A DNA stretch of 64,000 bases from Hydrangea macrophylla (GCA_033977485.1 CM066994.1:44355155-44419154); one strand, 5' to 3'; positions 22,196-34,924 are shown, counted from the first letter of the stretch. Notes: generated from the sequence alone by a model not told the origin. Numbers and translations are program-made.

Positions 22196-23589
22196 GGGTG
22201 AGCGATGAACACTATGGAACTTGAAACTATTTCTACATTCTCGGAATTATAAAATTTCGTTGGACTCAAAGTCAATGGCTATCATACATTTTTCATGGCT
22301 CAACATTATATGACAATTCATGTATCTCCAAGTAATTTTTTATTAAGTCATATTAACGAATAGAAAATCCACAAAGAAATCATATTCCCCAAATTTTGCA
22401 CGTTTAACCATACTAAAAACTGCTACTGTAATCTTAAATTTCTGCCCAAATGGTGCAGAATCAGGAAAAACCTAAAACACGCAAAATGTGCAGAATTACG
22501 TTTTACATAAGACACGTGGACAGAATGTTAAAATCCTAAACAATGATTTTCTAATATTTTGTTTGAAGTTTCAGAAACTTTTAGAATTACAAAAAATGAA
22601 TTTCACAAAACTTTCTAATTATCATGAGTATTTAACATAAGTGTTTATATATCTAACAAGCCACATATCATTTACGAATACCCTAGGATCATTACCCGAG
22701 GATCAAATTCATGAAGTCACACAAAGGTCATAAATTAATTCGACACTAATATTGTGCATTCTAACGCAAAAAAATTTAACACCAACAATTAAATTAGACA
22801 TACAAGAAAATCATTCACTTGCGTATATATTTATAATACGTGTATACATATATACCCGAATACACACATTTAACTCACCTTGTTTGAATCATTGAATAGA
22901 TGGAAGTACGAATCTAACGGCGAACAACACGCTCCGCGATTTCATATGTGAGGACGGATCCAAAACCCTTCTTCTTCTTCTTCTTCTTCTTCTTCTTCTT
23001 CTTCTTCTTCTCTCTCTCTCTCTCACACACACGTCTGTTCTCTATTTTCTTTTTCTTTTTCTTTTTCTTTTTCTTTTTTCTCTTTTAACCGTAGAGCACC
23101 TACATATATGTAGGTAGAAATATATAAACACACCCATGTATATTATTAACACACAAATACACAAATACTAAAAATCTCGTTTTTTTTTTATCTTATGGGC
23201 TCACAATAAGACACCATATGGGCCCAAGATACAGTACAAAGTATTAAAAATAAGTAGCCTAATGGGTACCCATGACCCCGGTACTGAATCTGAATATTAA
23301 ATACATTATTTAACACATTTACGAGCCTATAAATTTTGCTAAAAGAACTAACACATCACTCTTTAATAACCTGGCCAATTTAAACTTATACCACTTTAAC
23401 CCTACCACTTAACTTTACAAAACTTTATACAGTGATTAATAACAATAAAAAATAACTTCCCACAAATAAATAAATGACTATAAAAATAGAAATGCACACA
23501 ACAAATTTATAACATGTAAAAGTTCAGGTTGCTTCCTTAACATATTTAAAAATGAATTTTTATATTAGAAAAAAATACGGGGTGTTACA
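22196..23589 (-). repeat. Ty3/gypsy LTR (minus strand), 3' boundary approximate
   Basis: On the minus strand the LTR begins at 23589 with TGTAACACCCCGTA, a familiar gypsy LTR start, directly after a polypurine tract. It runs through a promoter-like and leader-like segment with (CTT)n and (CT)n runs (about 22969-23024) and a TTTTTC run (23045-23080). The distal edge near 22196 is inferred from the change to Tat-like sequence. Confidence 0.65.
22969..23080. repeat. (CTT)n, (CT)n and (TTTTTC)n microsatellites in the LTR
   Basis: Three adjacent pyrimidine simple repeats. On the LTR sense strand they are purine runs in the presumed 5' leader. Confidence 0.9.
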
Positions 23590-23606
23590 TTCTATCCTCC
23601 TTAAAG
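23590..23606 (-). promoter_or_regulatory. Polypurine tract of the minus-strand gypsy element
   Basis: Reads TTAAGGAGGATAGAA on the minus strand, abutting TGTAACACC. This shows that the LTR is a 3' LTR and that the internal region lay to its right. Confidence 0.75.
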
Positions 23607-24200
23607 AAATTTTATCCCAAATTTTGTAGTGACAGTAAACACAAGTAGTATTCACAAATAATGTTAAACACACAATTAATACAAAGCACATGATTCACAT
23701 TCAACCCTCAACCATACATGGCGTAGTACATCGAGCGAAATCCAAACAAGAAAACACTCATATATATATATCTATAGTCGATAGTTAAATTCTAGTAGAC
23801 ACTCAAACACAACACAGTAAAGTTGCCAATAATGATGTGATGAACAAAACACGCGAAAGTTATTGTTTTACCTGTTATACTCAAATCACACTATACATAT
23901 CACATAGACAAATACAAATACAAATATGATTAAATGTGTAACTTCACATAAACACTTAGATATCCAAAAATTAGAACACCCAATGCTGCAATTCACACAA
24001 TTAAAACTATATGCATGTCCATGTTCCCCTCTTACCGTATCCCGCACTACACCTCCTCATAAATACCATTTACTTACTATCTACGTAGATACCTTCAAGA
24101 ATATAGAATACTGTTAGACTGAAAGAACAACACTTCTTGTTGAAAATAAATCAACACTCCACAGATTTATAGCAGATGTTGTAGATACAAGAAGGTCATC
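23607..24200. other. AT-rich remnant of the minus-strand gypsy element
   Basis: It should be the internal 3' region of that element. I see no pol motif, only AT-rich sequence. Confidence 0.4.
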
Positions 24201-24208
24201 GGCTCGAT

Positions 24209-25185
24209 TAGGTGTGTCCACGGGTCAGGTGAGTCGGGTTTAGTCCCCACCCACTCATCCACCCGAACTTGGTCGGGTTGGCAACATGCCACCCGTCATC
24301 TATTCATCTTATCGGGTGAAACCGACTCGTCGGTTTCGGGTGGGTCAAGTCGGGTTCGGGTGAAAACCGAGTGTAAGATATAGTGTTGTTCTGGTTTTTT
24401 TTTTTCCTTTCTTCCAAACATTTTGTGTGTCCACACAAATCCAACAAACATGAACCAACAATTTAAGGCAAAAGATTTGAACTGATACATGGATTCTATA
24501 TACGCATATATCATGCTCAATTAAAAAGTTCACTGTATTCAAAGAATGGGGATGAATTGGGGCCTAAACCATATGAGGGAAGAGATGAGATTTAGGGCCA
24601 TAATCAGATTAGAATTAGGGCCAAAATCAAAATCAAAAGAAGAAGAAGAATCAAGAAGAAGAAGAGTAGGATGGAACACACCTGAACGAGAGATCCACAT
24701 CAAAATCAAGAAGAAGAACCAACCCGTAAACCCTCGACATGAAATAGATCGGAGAAATTGTGGGCTTCCTTACTATCCATCTCAAGAATAGATCCACATG
24801 AGACCACCATCTCCAAAGCAAAAAGACGAAAACAAGCACAGAAACCATTCAAGGAGGGTTTGATAGTGAGAGTGGGAGAAGGGCCTGGTATAGATTGAAG
24901 AGTTAGAGAGAGAAGGGCATCATTTTATACTCAGGGAATTAGGGCTACAAGTGCAGAATATATAAAATGTATAAAAAAAATTCATGTATTAGTCGATTGG
25001 GTCGGATCGGGTGAAGTCGGGTCTGCAAATGGGACAACCAACATCCGAACCGAAAAGGGCTTGGGTTGGCCTTATGAAACCTGTGATTCCACTCACCACC
25101 CGTGAAATTCGACTCATAGGGGTCGGGTCGGTCGGGTTGGATCGGGTCGGGTCTCACGGGTCATCGGGTTTGTTGGACAGCCTTA
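24209..25185. mobile_element. Non-autonomous hAT element with exact 8-bp TSD
   Basis: A perfect 8-bp repeat GGCTCGAT flanks it (24201-24208 and 25186-25193). The ends TAGGTGTGTCCA and (reverse complement) TAAGGCTGTCCA match hAT ends of the TAGGGGTGTCCA type. Both subterminal zones are crowded with CGGGT/ACCCG motifs in opposite orientation, likely transposase-binding repeats. The middle (24540-24960) is purine-rich with no recognisable domain. Confidence 0.83.
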
Positions 25186-25193
25186 GGCTCGAT

Positions 25194-25999
25194 ATACATC
25201 TCAGAAAGAATGGAACTCCCACATAGGAATATAAAGAACAACTACATGGACAGAATGCTCGTAGATAACATCGTCTTCATAATAAGAAATCCAGAACACT
25301 GATATTAATCAGGTCTTCACATACATAAATAAGAGCTGGTTGCAGCAGCAGAATACCCAGTGATAATAATTAATATCATAATTAATGTCTGAAATAATAA
25401 ATCTGCCTCATAATATCCGGCGATGATAAGAGAGAAATAGAGCTTCGCTAGTCATGTAATAAGTCTTATGAGAATATGAGAAATTTTGATACTCCAATAA
25501 AATAATAACCCTCTTGAATAATCAACCGGCATATGGCAGGAAATAATATCTCGAAGAAAAATGGTATGATATTACGGAAGAACTCCATCGCCTGATCAAA
25601 CTCCGACTTCCCTCAACTACTCTGCCATTTTCAACAATAAATGTATGCACTATTATGCAAGAATTTATGGTAACACATATGATTATCATGTAATATCGTG
25701 CAGTTATACTCGGTCATCAGTAATACCCGTAAATTTTCCGTTAATAAAAACCAGCTCCAGTATTTTTCTTTTACTCGTAAAATTCCAGTATTTTGATTTC
25801 GTAATTCTAGAAACCTGATCATACACTTGTGCATATTTAATTATTAATTTCTTAGACTGTAAGTTACAGACCCGGACTGACTTGCACGTTAACCTGTAAA
25901 ATTTGCATTTATATCGGACTATATAGCACGTATAGCCAAGCGACGACTCAACTACACATTTTTGGTAGTAAGGAATCTTACCTAATATAGACATTGTAC
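25194..25999. other. AT-rich sequence, no gene seen
   Basis: No coding motif or element boundary recognised. It may continue the minus-strand gypsy internal region or the LTR that follows. Confidence 0.4.
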
Positions 26000-28703
26000 T
26001 ACCTAACATACCTTTACCCTTTGGACACAACCATTACCCAACCAACCCCCTCCTATAACCGTCGGATAAACTCCCCACACCACCACCGCCGGCACACTCA
26101 CCCACATCCCCTTAAACCCATCAACTCCTCCATCAAATCTAAACAGATATGCAAATCTGTTCATATAGATATGTGTGTATTGTGTATGTGATGGTGTATA
26201 CATATATAGCACTTTGGGAGTGAGAGGGAGGACCACCGAGACGCAGAGGGAGAGAGCTCGCCGGAAAGAGGAGAGAGAGAGGGAACCCGAGACCCCCACA
26301 GGTAAACCCCACTCTCTGAATCATTCATGTACACTCACACCCCCTCACACTCACACACAGACCCCTCATGCACGCCCAAATAGAGCCTTCAGCTCTGGAA
26401 ATGGCAAAGCTACCATTAAAGCTCTCTCGCTGGAGATTGAGATCCCAAACTCAACCATAGCCCCTAAAATCCATACCAAACAGACCCTTGTAGTCTCAGG
26501 AGCCCCCCCTAAAAGCAACTTTTGCTCTAGGGCTTGTTTGGTAGGTCATGCATTCGATTATTCCTTAAAAACCTAAAAAGGATAATCTTCCAGTAGGCCC
26601 TTAAAACGAATAAACTAGGTTCTAAGCTCCTAGTATGTTGTAGAGGGCCCCAAACCGGTCCTAATGGCGTTGGTTAGAGCCATTTACATGGAGAAATGAC
26701 GGAGTTATGGCCATTGGAAATTTTCCGGTGAAAACGGGCCTCGCCGGCGGCAGACTAGTCGCCGGAGAAGATAACCCAAACCCTAGCGCATAAAATGCTT
26801 GTACCCCAAGCTTAAACCATAGTATAAACCCATTTTGATTAGGGTTATATCATTTTAATGACAGCTGGGTCGGGTCATTCATAATGACCCGTTAGTCACT
26901 TAACCAAACGACGTCGTTTGGCTTCGGATCCAACCAGATTTGGTTGGATCAGGTTCGGGTCAACGGGCCGGGTTGGCATGTGTGGGTTTGGATCCGGGTT
27001 TGGGTAGACGGGTTGGGCTAGTTACTAAGTATATGGAGAACTCGATTAGGGTCAGGTTTAACCCGCGAATTTTACCATGGACTCTATTGAGTCTCTAAGT
27101 GGATTAACCCGTTTAAGTCGGGTCGGTTCGGGTTTGACCCGCGAGTTTTTGGCCATAGACTCTTCTGAGTCTTTAAATGGGTAGCCCATTGGATTCAGAT
27201 CGGGTCGAGTTTGACCCGCGGCCCGTTTAGTATTATTATTAGTATTGTTATAGTTTGTTTAATTTATAAATGTTAATTGTTAATAATTGGTTTTTAAATT
27301 ATGTAAAATTAGTTTTAATCTATTATAAAAAAATCTGGAATATTAAAATCTAGTGTTATTAATATTTTGAAATTATTTCATTTATGTATATAATGTTGAT
27401 TATCCATTATTTTAAATAAATGATCAAGGATTATTAATAATTTTAAATGATTTGTAAATAGTTTTAATTATTTTAAAAATAGTTTTAAATACCCAAAATT
27501 GTATTCTAAATAATCTGAAAATATTATTTTTAAGTATAACCTTATATTATGAAGTAATAAGGTAATCCTTATATGATATACTTATTATTTATTTAGTTTC
27601 TTATAAATAATAAGTATTAGTTTTAAATAAAAATAATTAGGTATTAAATACCTAATGTCCACTTTTAAAGTATAGGAAAATTTTTATTGAATTTTCCTAA
27701 GGCCTAATGCCTCTATTTTGTAAACTGTTAATTAATAAACCCATACTTTAATAATTCTAATAATTATTAAGCATTATTAAGGACCCGTTTGGTTGTATTA
27801 AATTATTTTGAATACCAAACGAACTCCGAAAATTATGAGAAAAATATCACTAGCCTATTTTAAGGCCTAGTATCTAATAAAAATATTTACGAGGGTCAAA
27901 TATCTTCCTAAAATATATCTTATTATTGGGATGTTCCTAAGTCTATTATTAAACGATTAAACTTCATAAATTCATAATAAATAAACCGTACCTCAGAAAA
28001 ATACACGGTCAGTTCTCAGAATCTTAGAATAACGTCTAGAATATTCCCTTAAAGTTTGGTGACCTTTCATCACAATAAAAAATACAGCTTATCTTTAGAG
28101 CCCAAACTTGCATGGAAAACCCAGCCTTTTATGCGAAGGACTCCGATTTGAGTCTAGTCAATGGCGTTGGACTCAGATTGAGGTCTAGATCATCATATTG
28201 AGGTTTAGGGACCCACCCAGCACAATTACCATTATGCCCTTGATTTTAGTACGCTTATTAATCAACGTTCTATAAATTCTTATACTTTGTAGGAACCACC
28301 GCTACGCTCGTTTCTACACACCCGCTTCGAGGTGAGTCGTCCTAACTCACTCGGTATATTATAGAATTATTCTTTGTACATATATGTATACCCAGTGCGT
28401 CGTGTGTGGATGATACTGATAAGTAGTAATTATGTGAATGTCGAGATTTCTATTTATATGATGAACGCACGTTTAGTTAGTTATACTTCATGTTTAGTTA
28501 ATATTCGTTGATATTCCTGCTTATCATGTTTTCATGTTTATACAATCACATGAGCATTCATATGAACATAGTTGAGTCATGATGTCAATGTTGACGTCTG
28601 CATGGTTAGCCGCGGGGACTATCCCAATCATATTGTTATGTACATTGAATGGACCGCAGTGGTCCGAGTGGTACAGTCAAGTAAATGGGAACAACGATGA
28701 AAC

Positions 28704-28990
28704 AGCTATAGGGCCCTGCTAGGCGATGATAGCCAGAGTTTCCATTGAAATCATTGAAGGTATGTATGAATTAATGGTTGATACGCTATAAGGCCATGCT
28801 AGGCGATGATAGCAAAGTATCCATCAGAATACAATAGTTACTTTTTGAATGCTATAGGGCCATGCTAGGCGACGATAGCGCTGTAACTATTCTATTCTCC
28901 CGACAAGGTCACGAGCACCTAAGAGTCCAATGATTACACTCTTTTTAAAACTAAAACTGCTATAGGGCCCTACTTGGTGACGATAGCAAC
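28704..28990. repeat. Four hairpin repeats, GCTATAGGGCC ... GATAGC
   Basis: GCTATAGGGCCMTGCTAGGCG followed by ATGATAGC recurs near 28704, 28785, 28851 and 28959, spaced 66-108 bp. Each copy can pair GCTAT with ATAGC. The cluster sits in the U5-side part of the LTR. Confidence 0.8.
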
Positions 28991-29148
28991 GTAATCATTC
29001 TACTCTAAGCCAACGACGCTACATTGGTAATGTTACAAGTCACATAAGTCAGTGGTGGTGTCTGTGGTTGAGTAAAGTCGAATATATCGATATTGCATCG
29101 TGTCATCATACTACCATGTCATATGCTTATTAATATTATTTCAAGATA

Positions 29149-29394
29149 TTGTCGTATCTGTATATCCTTAAATGTATTAGGAGTGATCGGTTAAGACGAT
29201 TTCACTTAGCTTCAAAAGCTAACGGCTCCTTCCCTGCCCTGGACATTTTACGTCTAGGTTATACTGAGGAGGACTATCAAGGTAACCCTGAAGATGAATA
29301 TCACTATTCTCAAGATGGGAACTATCAGGAAGGTGATCCTGAGACAGACTATCAGGAAGAGTATGATAACGAAGGTTACGGGTTTGCTAGCTAG
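29149..29394 (+). CDS. Small acidic ORF inside the gypsy LTR, unknown product
   Basis: The 81-codon frame ends in a strongly acidic, Tyr/Gln-rich tail with repeated D-Y-Q-E and E-D-Y-Q motifs, then GYGFAS and stop. It is followed by AT-rich, 3'UTR-like sequence. Two more acidic-ended ORFs follow in the internal region, so it may belong to a series. No known domain is recognised. Confidence 0.3.
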   Translation: MSYLYILKCIRSDRLRRFHLASKANGSFPALDILRLGYTEEDYQGNPEDEYHYSQDGNYQEGDPETDYQEEYDNEGYGFAS

Positions 29395-29725
29395 AAGAAG
29401 GACTCTGGCCTACTTTCATATTAGGACTTCTTTTATGTTTTCAACAACTATCTTTTGTTATGTAATAATTTAAGTGGCATCGATCGCCCAAACTTATCTT
29501 TTGTGGTTTTCATTTGGAACTTCTGTAATAGCCTAAGTAGCAAAACACTTTAAGTTCCCCCATGAATACCATTAGATGCTTTTGCAATTCCTTACTCTGA
29601 TATATATTATGTTAGTATGTTACACGGACAGGTCAGTTTTATGTAACTCGTCATTCCCTACGGGTCCAGAAAGGAAATTTTAAAATTTTCCTATTTTTGG
29701 CTACTCCGGGGCGTGACAGGATTTT

Positions 29726-29737
29726 TGGTATCAGAGC
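29726..29737 (+). promoter_or_regulatory. Primer binding site, initiator tRNA-Met
   Basis: TGGTATCAGAGC is an exact match to the common plant retrotransposon primer site, 7 bp downstream of the LTR end. Confidence 0.92.
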
Positions 29738-29848
29738 ACTAGGTTTAGCTGTGCTCCCTGACTGTCCGACACCCTTAAGTTAAGAACCTTAAGGCACTTT
29801 AGAAAATGACAACTGATACTAAAATAGCCTTTCTTGTAAACAGGTAGT

Positions 29849-30296
29849 ATGGAGAATCACAAGGAAGCCTTCCCCCAAGGTCTAGTTTGCATTGGTGCTG
29901 CTTTCAGACATCAGACTTGTAACAAGATCAGAAAGTTGATGAGGTGCCTCTTCTTTATGAAGAAGGTCCCCAAGACCGTGCGTCATATCGTCATAGCACC
30001 CCGCCTATTGCCAATAGAGGTGGATGAAACCTCTGACATTCCTAATGACCCTGTGACAATCAACTTAGAAGAAGCACAGACTAAGATAACCCCTCTAGAG
30101 ACTTGTCAGCCCAGTAGACAGCTTTGAAGATGAGGAAGTGGAGATTTACCTGACTGATGAAGATCTCATCAAAAAAGGGACACTGTACACATATGACCCT
30201 GACTAGCCGATAAGGTGGGACAATGAACGATAGATGTCATTTACCCCGCCAGAAGAGATAGATATCTTGGAAGAATTCCCACAACTAGAGGATTAG
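29849..30296 (+). pseudogene. Pre-gag ORF A of the gypsy element, unknown, broken
   Basis: From ATG 29849 the frame gives 92 codons with a basic, Cys-containing middle (C-N-K-I-R-K-L-M-R-C) and stops at 30127. Other frames continue an acidic reading (EDEEVEIYLTDEDL) to a TAG at 30294. This suggests one ORF of about 150 codons broken by a frameshift and stops. An AT-rich 3'UTR-like stretch follows (30300-30540). I recognise no family. It lies where gag is normally expected, between primer site and gag. Confidence 0.45.
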
Positions 30297-30565
30297 AATG
30301 CCCCAGTTAGCTCATGTCGTATTAATGTTGTATTGGGATTATAATCCTACATTTTGACGGATATATATATATATGTAAAAGTTGTAATTCAATTCTCTCT
30401 TATGTAAAACCCTTTTATTAATGAAAAACCTACCTATTAGCTTTCTGATTTCCCGTGTTTGTATTATTTTCTTTACGATTTAATAAGTTAAATTTTAAGT
30501 GATACACCTTAAGACAATTCGAACCAGTACCTTAATTAGATAGTTCTTCTGATGAAACAGGTAAT

Positions 30566-31606
30566 ATGGAACCCCACTATGTTCTGGATCCTTTTGGAGG
30601 ACATCTGATTTTCCCCGACTGCATAGTGCCAACAAACCCAGATATATACCATCGCCAAATTTGGGAACTAGCTAGAAATGGAGGGAAGAGAAACTTATGG
30701 ATCAAAATAAATAAGAATAACGTTTATAACTATGATACCCTATGCTTAGAGGCAATCTATGAGGCTGAAATCGTCAAGAAAGTCTAGGACGAAATGGTCG
30801 TGCTACTTAAGAACCCAGAAGACTTTGAAAGAATGCACGATAGTGCCTACCAAATGGCCCCACTGCCACTTGTACCCCTCCAACAATCCCCGCCATTCCA
30901 AGGAGTGCCTATGCACAAAACACAGTCTCGAGAACCAGGCCACTATGTCAGTGATGACTTTGGAGGTCACATGATTTACCCAGATGGCATCAAACCAGCT
31001 GACCCGAAAGGATTCATTGAGAATGTGCAACTGTGAGCTAGCCAATGCCTCCGAGGAGGACTGAGAGTCCAGCGGCATGTATACAGTATCTCCGACCCTC
31101 ACCGACTTCAAGCTGAAGCCATCCATACTGCATACACCTAAGAGTTAATTTATGGAGAGATAAGGAGACTAGCGATGGATGAGTCAGTCTTTCAACCATT
31201 AGTGAACCAGATACTACAAGAACCTTCCATTCACCCAAAAGACCACCTGGTTTGGCTACCTAATGGGAATGCCCCTGCTGAAGTAGCACCCCTAGTGGAA
31301 GAACCTTCTGCCGATCCTGATAATGCAGGAATGTCTAATGATGAACCGGGTGTATATCTAGAAGAAGAGGAAGACGAGGGAGACGAAGAAGTGAATCCCG
31401 AGGAAGAACTAGAACAGGAAGCACCCCATCAACCTATGGAGGTTCACCCTATAATAGAAGAGCCTATGGACAATGATGATAATGAAGAGGATGAAGGCAA
31501 TGTTGAAATTAAAGATTGGGATTTGGGTGAACCCATTGTGGATGAAGATGGGCCCAACGACTCTGATATGGGAGAAATCACATCTGAGTCAGATATGGAT
31601 GACTAG
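30566..31606 (+). pseudogene. Pre-gag ORF B of the gypsy element, unknown, 346 codons with three stops
   Basis: Three open pieces (30566-30787, 30794-31036, 31175-31606) share one frame and are parted only by stops, so this is one decayed ORF. Two related segments occur: H-Y-V-L-D-P-F-G-G-H-L-I-F-P-D near the start, and H-Y-V-S-D-D-F-G-G-H-M-I-Y-P-D at about codon 120. This is an internal duplication. The C-terminal 120 residues are extremely acidic and end in S-D-M-D-D. I know of no standard gypsy domain with this layout. It may be a lineage-specific extra ORF or a captured host gene. Confidence 0.5.
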
Positions 31607-31922
31607 CCTAGGATAACCTATTGTGATGTATTAGTTATTCTAAGTTTATGTATGTACTAGGTTAACTTTGGGCTTATGACCCTTTATGAAGTATGAATAC
31701 GGGTAATAGGATAATATCCCCTTTTTGTAATCACGTATTCTCGGCTAGTTCAATTCTGCAACCATCGTTTCAAATATTAAATGAAAAAGATGTTTTATTA
31801 CCATACTTGTCTCCATGTTTGTTTGTTTGTTTAATTGACTTATAAATATGCTAGCAGATATCTAGATGAATCCTGCATATGAGTCTTAAGTAGAATACTT
31901 CTATAGGTAAACCGGATACCCA

Positions 31923-33049
31923 ATGGCAGACTGACTAAGGAGAAATCGACGCTTAGGACTCCCAAACCCAACTGAAGGAGCACCGGAGCCCATCCCTACT
32001 GGAATGGATCCTACTGGAGTATTTGGTGCATTCCTACAACACCTGGAGCACATTAGGAATAATTACGGACCAAACAACAACAACGCTAATGTCAATCTCG
32101 TAGTTTCACCCAGGCCACAAAAGGATCGTACAGTGGAGCGATTCTGCGATCAGACAAATTTAACGGAATGACTGAACCATGGGAAGCAGAGTAGTGGCTT
32201 CGTAGACTAGACATCATCTTTGATACACTGGGATGTTCTGAAATTGAGAAACGTCGACTAGCTGCATATCAATTGACGTATGCTGCAGCTGACTGGTGGG
32301 AATCAGAGAATGCAACACTGGGAGGAGCCGCACAAAGGATGTCATGGATGGCATTCAAGGAACTGTTCCTAGAAAACTACTTCCCCCAAACTGAGAGGAA
32401 CAAGAAGGAGAAGGAGTTTATTGACCTGGTGCAAGGTAACCGAACTGTGCGGGAGTACACAGTGCAATTTGAAAGTCTTTCTCGATTTGCGCACCACATG
32501 ATTGATACCCCAGAGAAGAAGAACCGAAAGTATCACCAGGGACTTTCCTTACCTCTACAGAAGCTGACCTATGGCCACCTAAATCAAACTTTCAAAACTT
32601 TAGTAGGAATGGTTCATGGCTTTGAGAAAATTACCGGACGTGAGCAGAAGCGCTTTATAAGCCGACCACCCCCTACGAGATTTAATCAAGGACCGAGACA
32701 AGCCTCGGCTCGCAATCAAGGATTCAAGAGAAGCTGGAATGGTGAGAAGAAGCCGCAGACAGCTCTATTCTGCAACAAACTAGCTGTACCATTTAAGCCG
32801 ACTCCGCCCCAGGGACAATCAGGAACCACAAATAATAACCCCAGAGTCTGTTTCAACTGTGGATTCCCTGGACATATGTCTAAGGATTGTCGTGCCCTAA
32901 AGAGGAACAGTCGTGTAGATGTAGTCTGCTTCAACTGCAACAAGAAGGGACATCTGTCTAAAGATTGTAAAGCGCCCCGAGGCGGTTACTATGGAGCGTT
33001 GACTCAAGGAGAGACTCGCCTCAATGCTATTATTCCTGAGGAGACATGA
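31923..33049 (+). pseudogene. Ty3/gypsy gag with two CCHC zinc knuckles
   Basis: The ATG at 31923 starts MAD, soon broken by a stop. Gag sequence follows in shifting frames to 32272. From 32273 it is open for 258 codons: the Retrotrans_gag core (DWWESENATLGG, FLENYFPQTER, VREYTVQFESLSRFA), a basic linker, then two zinc knuckles, CFNCGFPGHMSKDC and CFNCNKKGHLSKDC. Gag packages element RNA. The core sequence is like Del/Tekay-type chromoviruses, but the chromodomain that would confirm this is missing downstream. Stops in the first third make the copy defective. Confidence 0.88.
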
Positions 33050-34924
33050 TTTGATGAAGAGGAACAGGAGAATCTGGATGGTACTCTGACTCTCTTTAAT
33101 AGTCAAGTGAAAGCTTTGTTTGATACTGGTACATCAAACTCATTTATTGCAATTAGAATCGTGCAACGCGTAGGCTAAGTACCCCAAACGATGGATATAG
33201 CTTTGAATGCTATGTCACCTCTAGGAAAGAGTGTTAAGTTGGAAAAAGTATGTAAGGACTGCCCTCTAAACTTGAGAGATCAGAACCTTCCCGCTGATTT
33301 GATAGTTTTGTCGATGAAGGAATTCGACGTGATCCTAGGAATCGATTGGCTCGCGAAATACCATGCCAAGTTAGATTGTGCTAGCAAATCCATATTCTTT
33401 TCAGCACCTGATGGTGAACCATTTGATTTCAAGTGCAATCCCTCATGTGACATTTTCCTCACTAACTGCCTAGCTATCCTTGGAACCACGAGTGATGAGA
33501 TTCCTATTAACCAAATTCCCGTAGTTCGAGATTTTGAAGATGTTTTCCAAGAAGTTAAAGGATTACCACCCAAAAGAGACATCGACTCCTGCATCGAGCT
33601 GATGCCTGGAACCTCACTGATATCGAAGACACCTTACCTAATGGCCCCAATGGAGATGCAAGAACTAAAGACGTAAGTGCAAGAACTTTAGGACCTCGGA
33701 TTTGTTTATCCAATCACTTCACCATGGGGAGCACTGGTATTATTCGTCAAGAAGAAGGATGGAATACTTCGATTCTGTATCGACTACAGAGAATTGAACA
33801 AGGTCATAATCAAGAATCGGTATCCACTATCGAGAATTGACGATCTATTCGATCAGCTACAAGGAGCTACGATATTTTCAAAGATAGATTTACGATCTGG
33901 ATACCATCAATTGCTCGTCCGACCTGAGGACATACCCAAGACGGCCTTCAGAACCAGATATGGACATTATGAATTTCTAGTGATGCCATTCAGATTGACC
34001 AATGCCCCAGCGGTATTCATGGACTTAATGAATCGAGTCTTCAGACCTTCATCATTGTATGCATAGATGATATTCTCATCTACCCTAAGACAGAGGCTGA
34101 ACACGAAGGACATGTGAAGATAGCACTTCAGACTCTACGAGACCACCACTTGTACGTAAAGTATAGCAAGTGCGAGTTCTGGCTAAAGGAAGTCAAATTT
34201 TTAGGACATATTGTCTCGCAAGAAGGAATAGCAATGGATTCGTCAAAGATCGATGCTGTCTTGGATTGGAATTGACCGACCACAGCAACAGAAGTTTGAA
34301 GTTTTCTTGGTCTAACTGGATACTACCAGAGATTCGTTGAAGGATTCTCCAAGATCGCAGCCCCTCTTACTGGACTGGCCAAAAAGGACTTGAAGTATGA
34401 ATGGAACGACAAGCATGAACGCGCATTTCAAGAATTAAAGAAGAGACTAACCATGGCGCCAGTGCCTGCAATACTGAAGAGCGGTGAACAATTCACCATT
34501 TACAGCGATGCATTGCATCAAGGACTTGGATGTGTACTTATGCAGGACAGAAGAGTGATAGCGTATGGATCACGATAATTGAAACCTCATGAGCTTAATT
34601 ATCCTAGGCACGATCTGGAACTAGCTGTAATCGTCTTTACACTAAAAATTTGAAGACACTATCTCTACGGAGAGAAGTTTGATCTATTCTCAGATCACAA
34701 GAGCTTGAGGTACTTGTTCTCTCAGAAGGACTTGAACATGAGACAGCGACGTTGGATGGAATTGTTAAAGGACTACGATTTCACGTTGCAATACCACCCT
34801 TGCAAAGCGAATGTTATCGCTGACGCACTAAGTCGAAAACCCCGCAAACTCATCGTGTCGTCTCTCATGGTTAGAGAATGGAAAGCATTGGAGATACTGG
34901 CAGAATTTGAGAGAAACTTCCTTA
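33050..34924 (+). pseudogene. Ty3/gypsy protease, RT and RNase H, truncated and with stops
   Basis: Protease shows LFDTGTSNSFIA near 33116. The retropepsin tail and RT entry follow (VILGIDWL at ~33330; the E-V-K-G-L-P-P-K-R region at ~33550). RT motifs are [20 protein letters not shown] (33836-33895), then [11 protein letters not shown], and the catalytic Y/F-x-D-D reads as IDDILIY after a frameshift at about 34064. RNase H follows: FTIYSDA (34495), [18 protein letters not shown] and [11 protein letters not shown] (to 34845). Stops lie at 33676, 34274, 34299, 34576 and 34651. Integrase is absent because the copy is cut at about 34925. Confidence 0.9.

Larger units (their letters stand above)
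26000..29718 (+). repeat. Long LTR of a Ty3/gypsy element (5' edge unresolved)
   Basis: The 3' end is clear: CCGGGGCGTGACA at 29706-29718, eight bases before the primer site. Upstream, the stretch has the make-up common in long plant gypsy LTRs: a CGCCGG-rich block (26090-26780), CGGGT runs (26870-27230), AT-rich sequence, a possible acceptor TTTGTAG (28290) and donor GAGGTGAG (28330). Four hairpin repeats (28700-28990) and a small acidic ORF follow. The start cannot be fixed because no second LTR is present. Part of the left half may belong to something else. Confidence 0.5.

Noticed and set aside
24546..24791. Lys/Glu-rich open frame as a captured host gene in the hAT element
   Set aside because: Low-complexity purine-rich sequence with no domain; no support for capture.
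26175..26576. 133-codon open frame
   Set aside because: Low-complexity (GA/CA-rich) leader-like sequence within LTR-like DNA; no domain.
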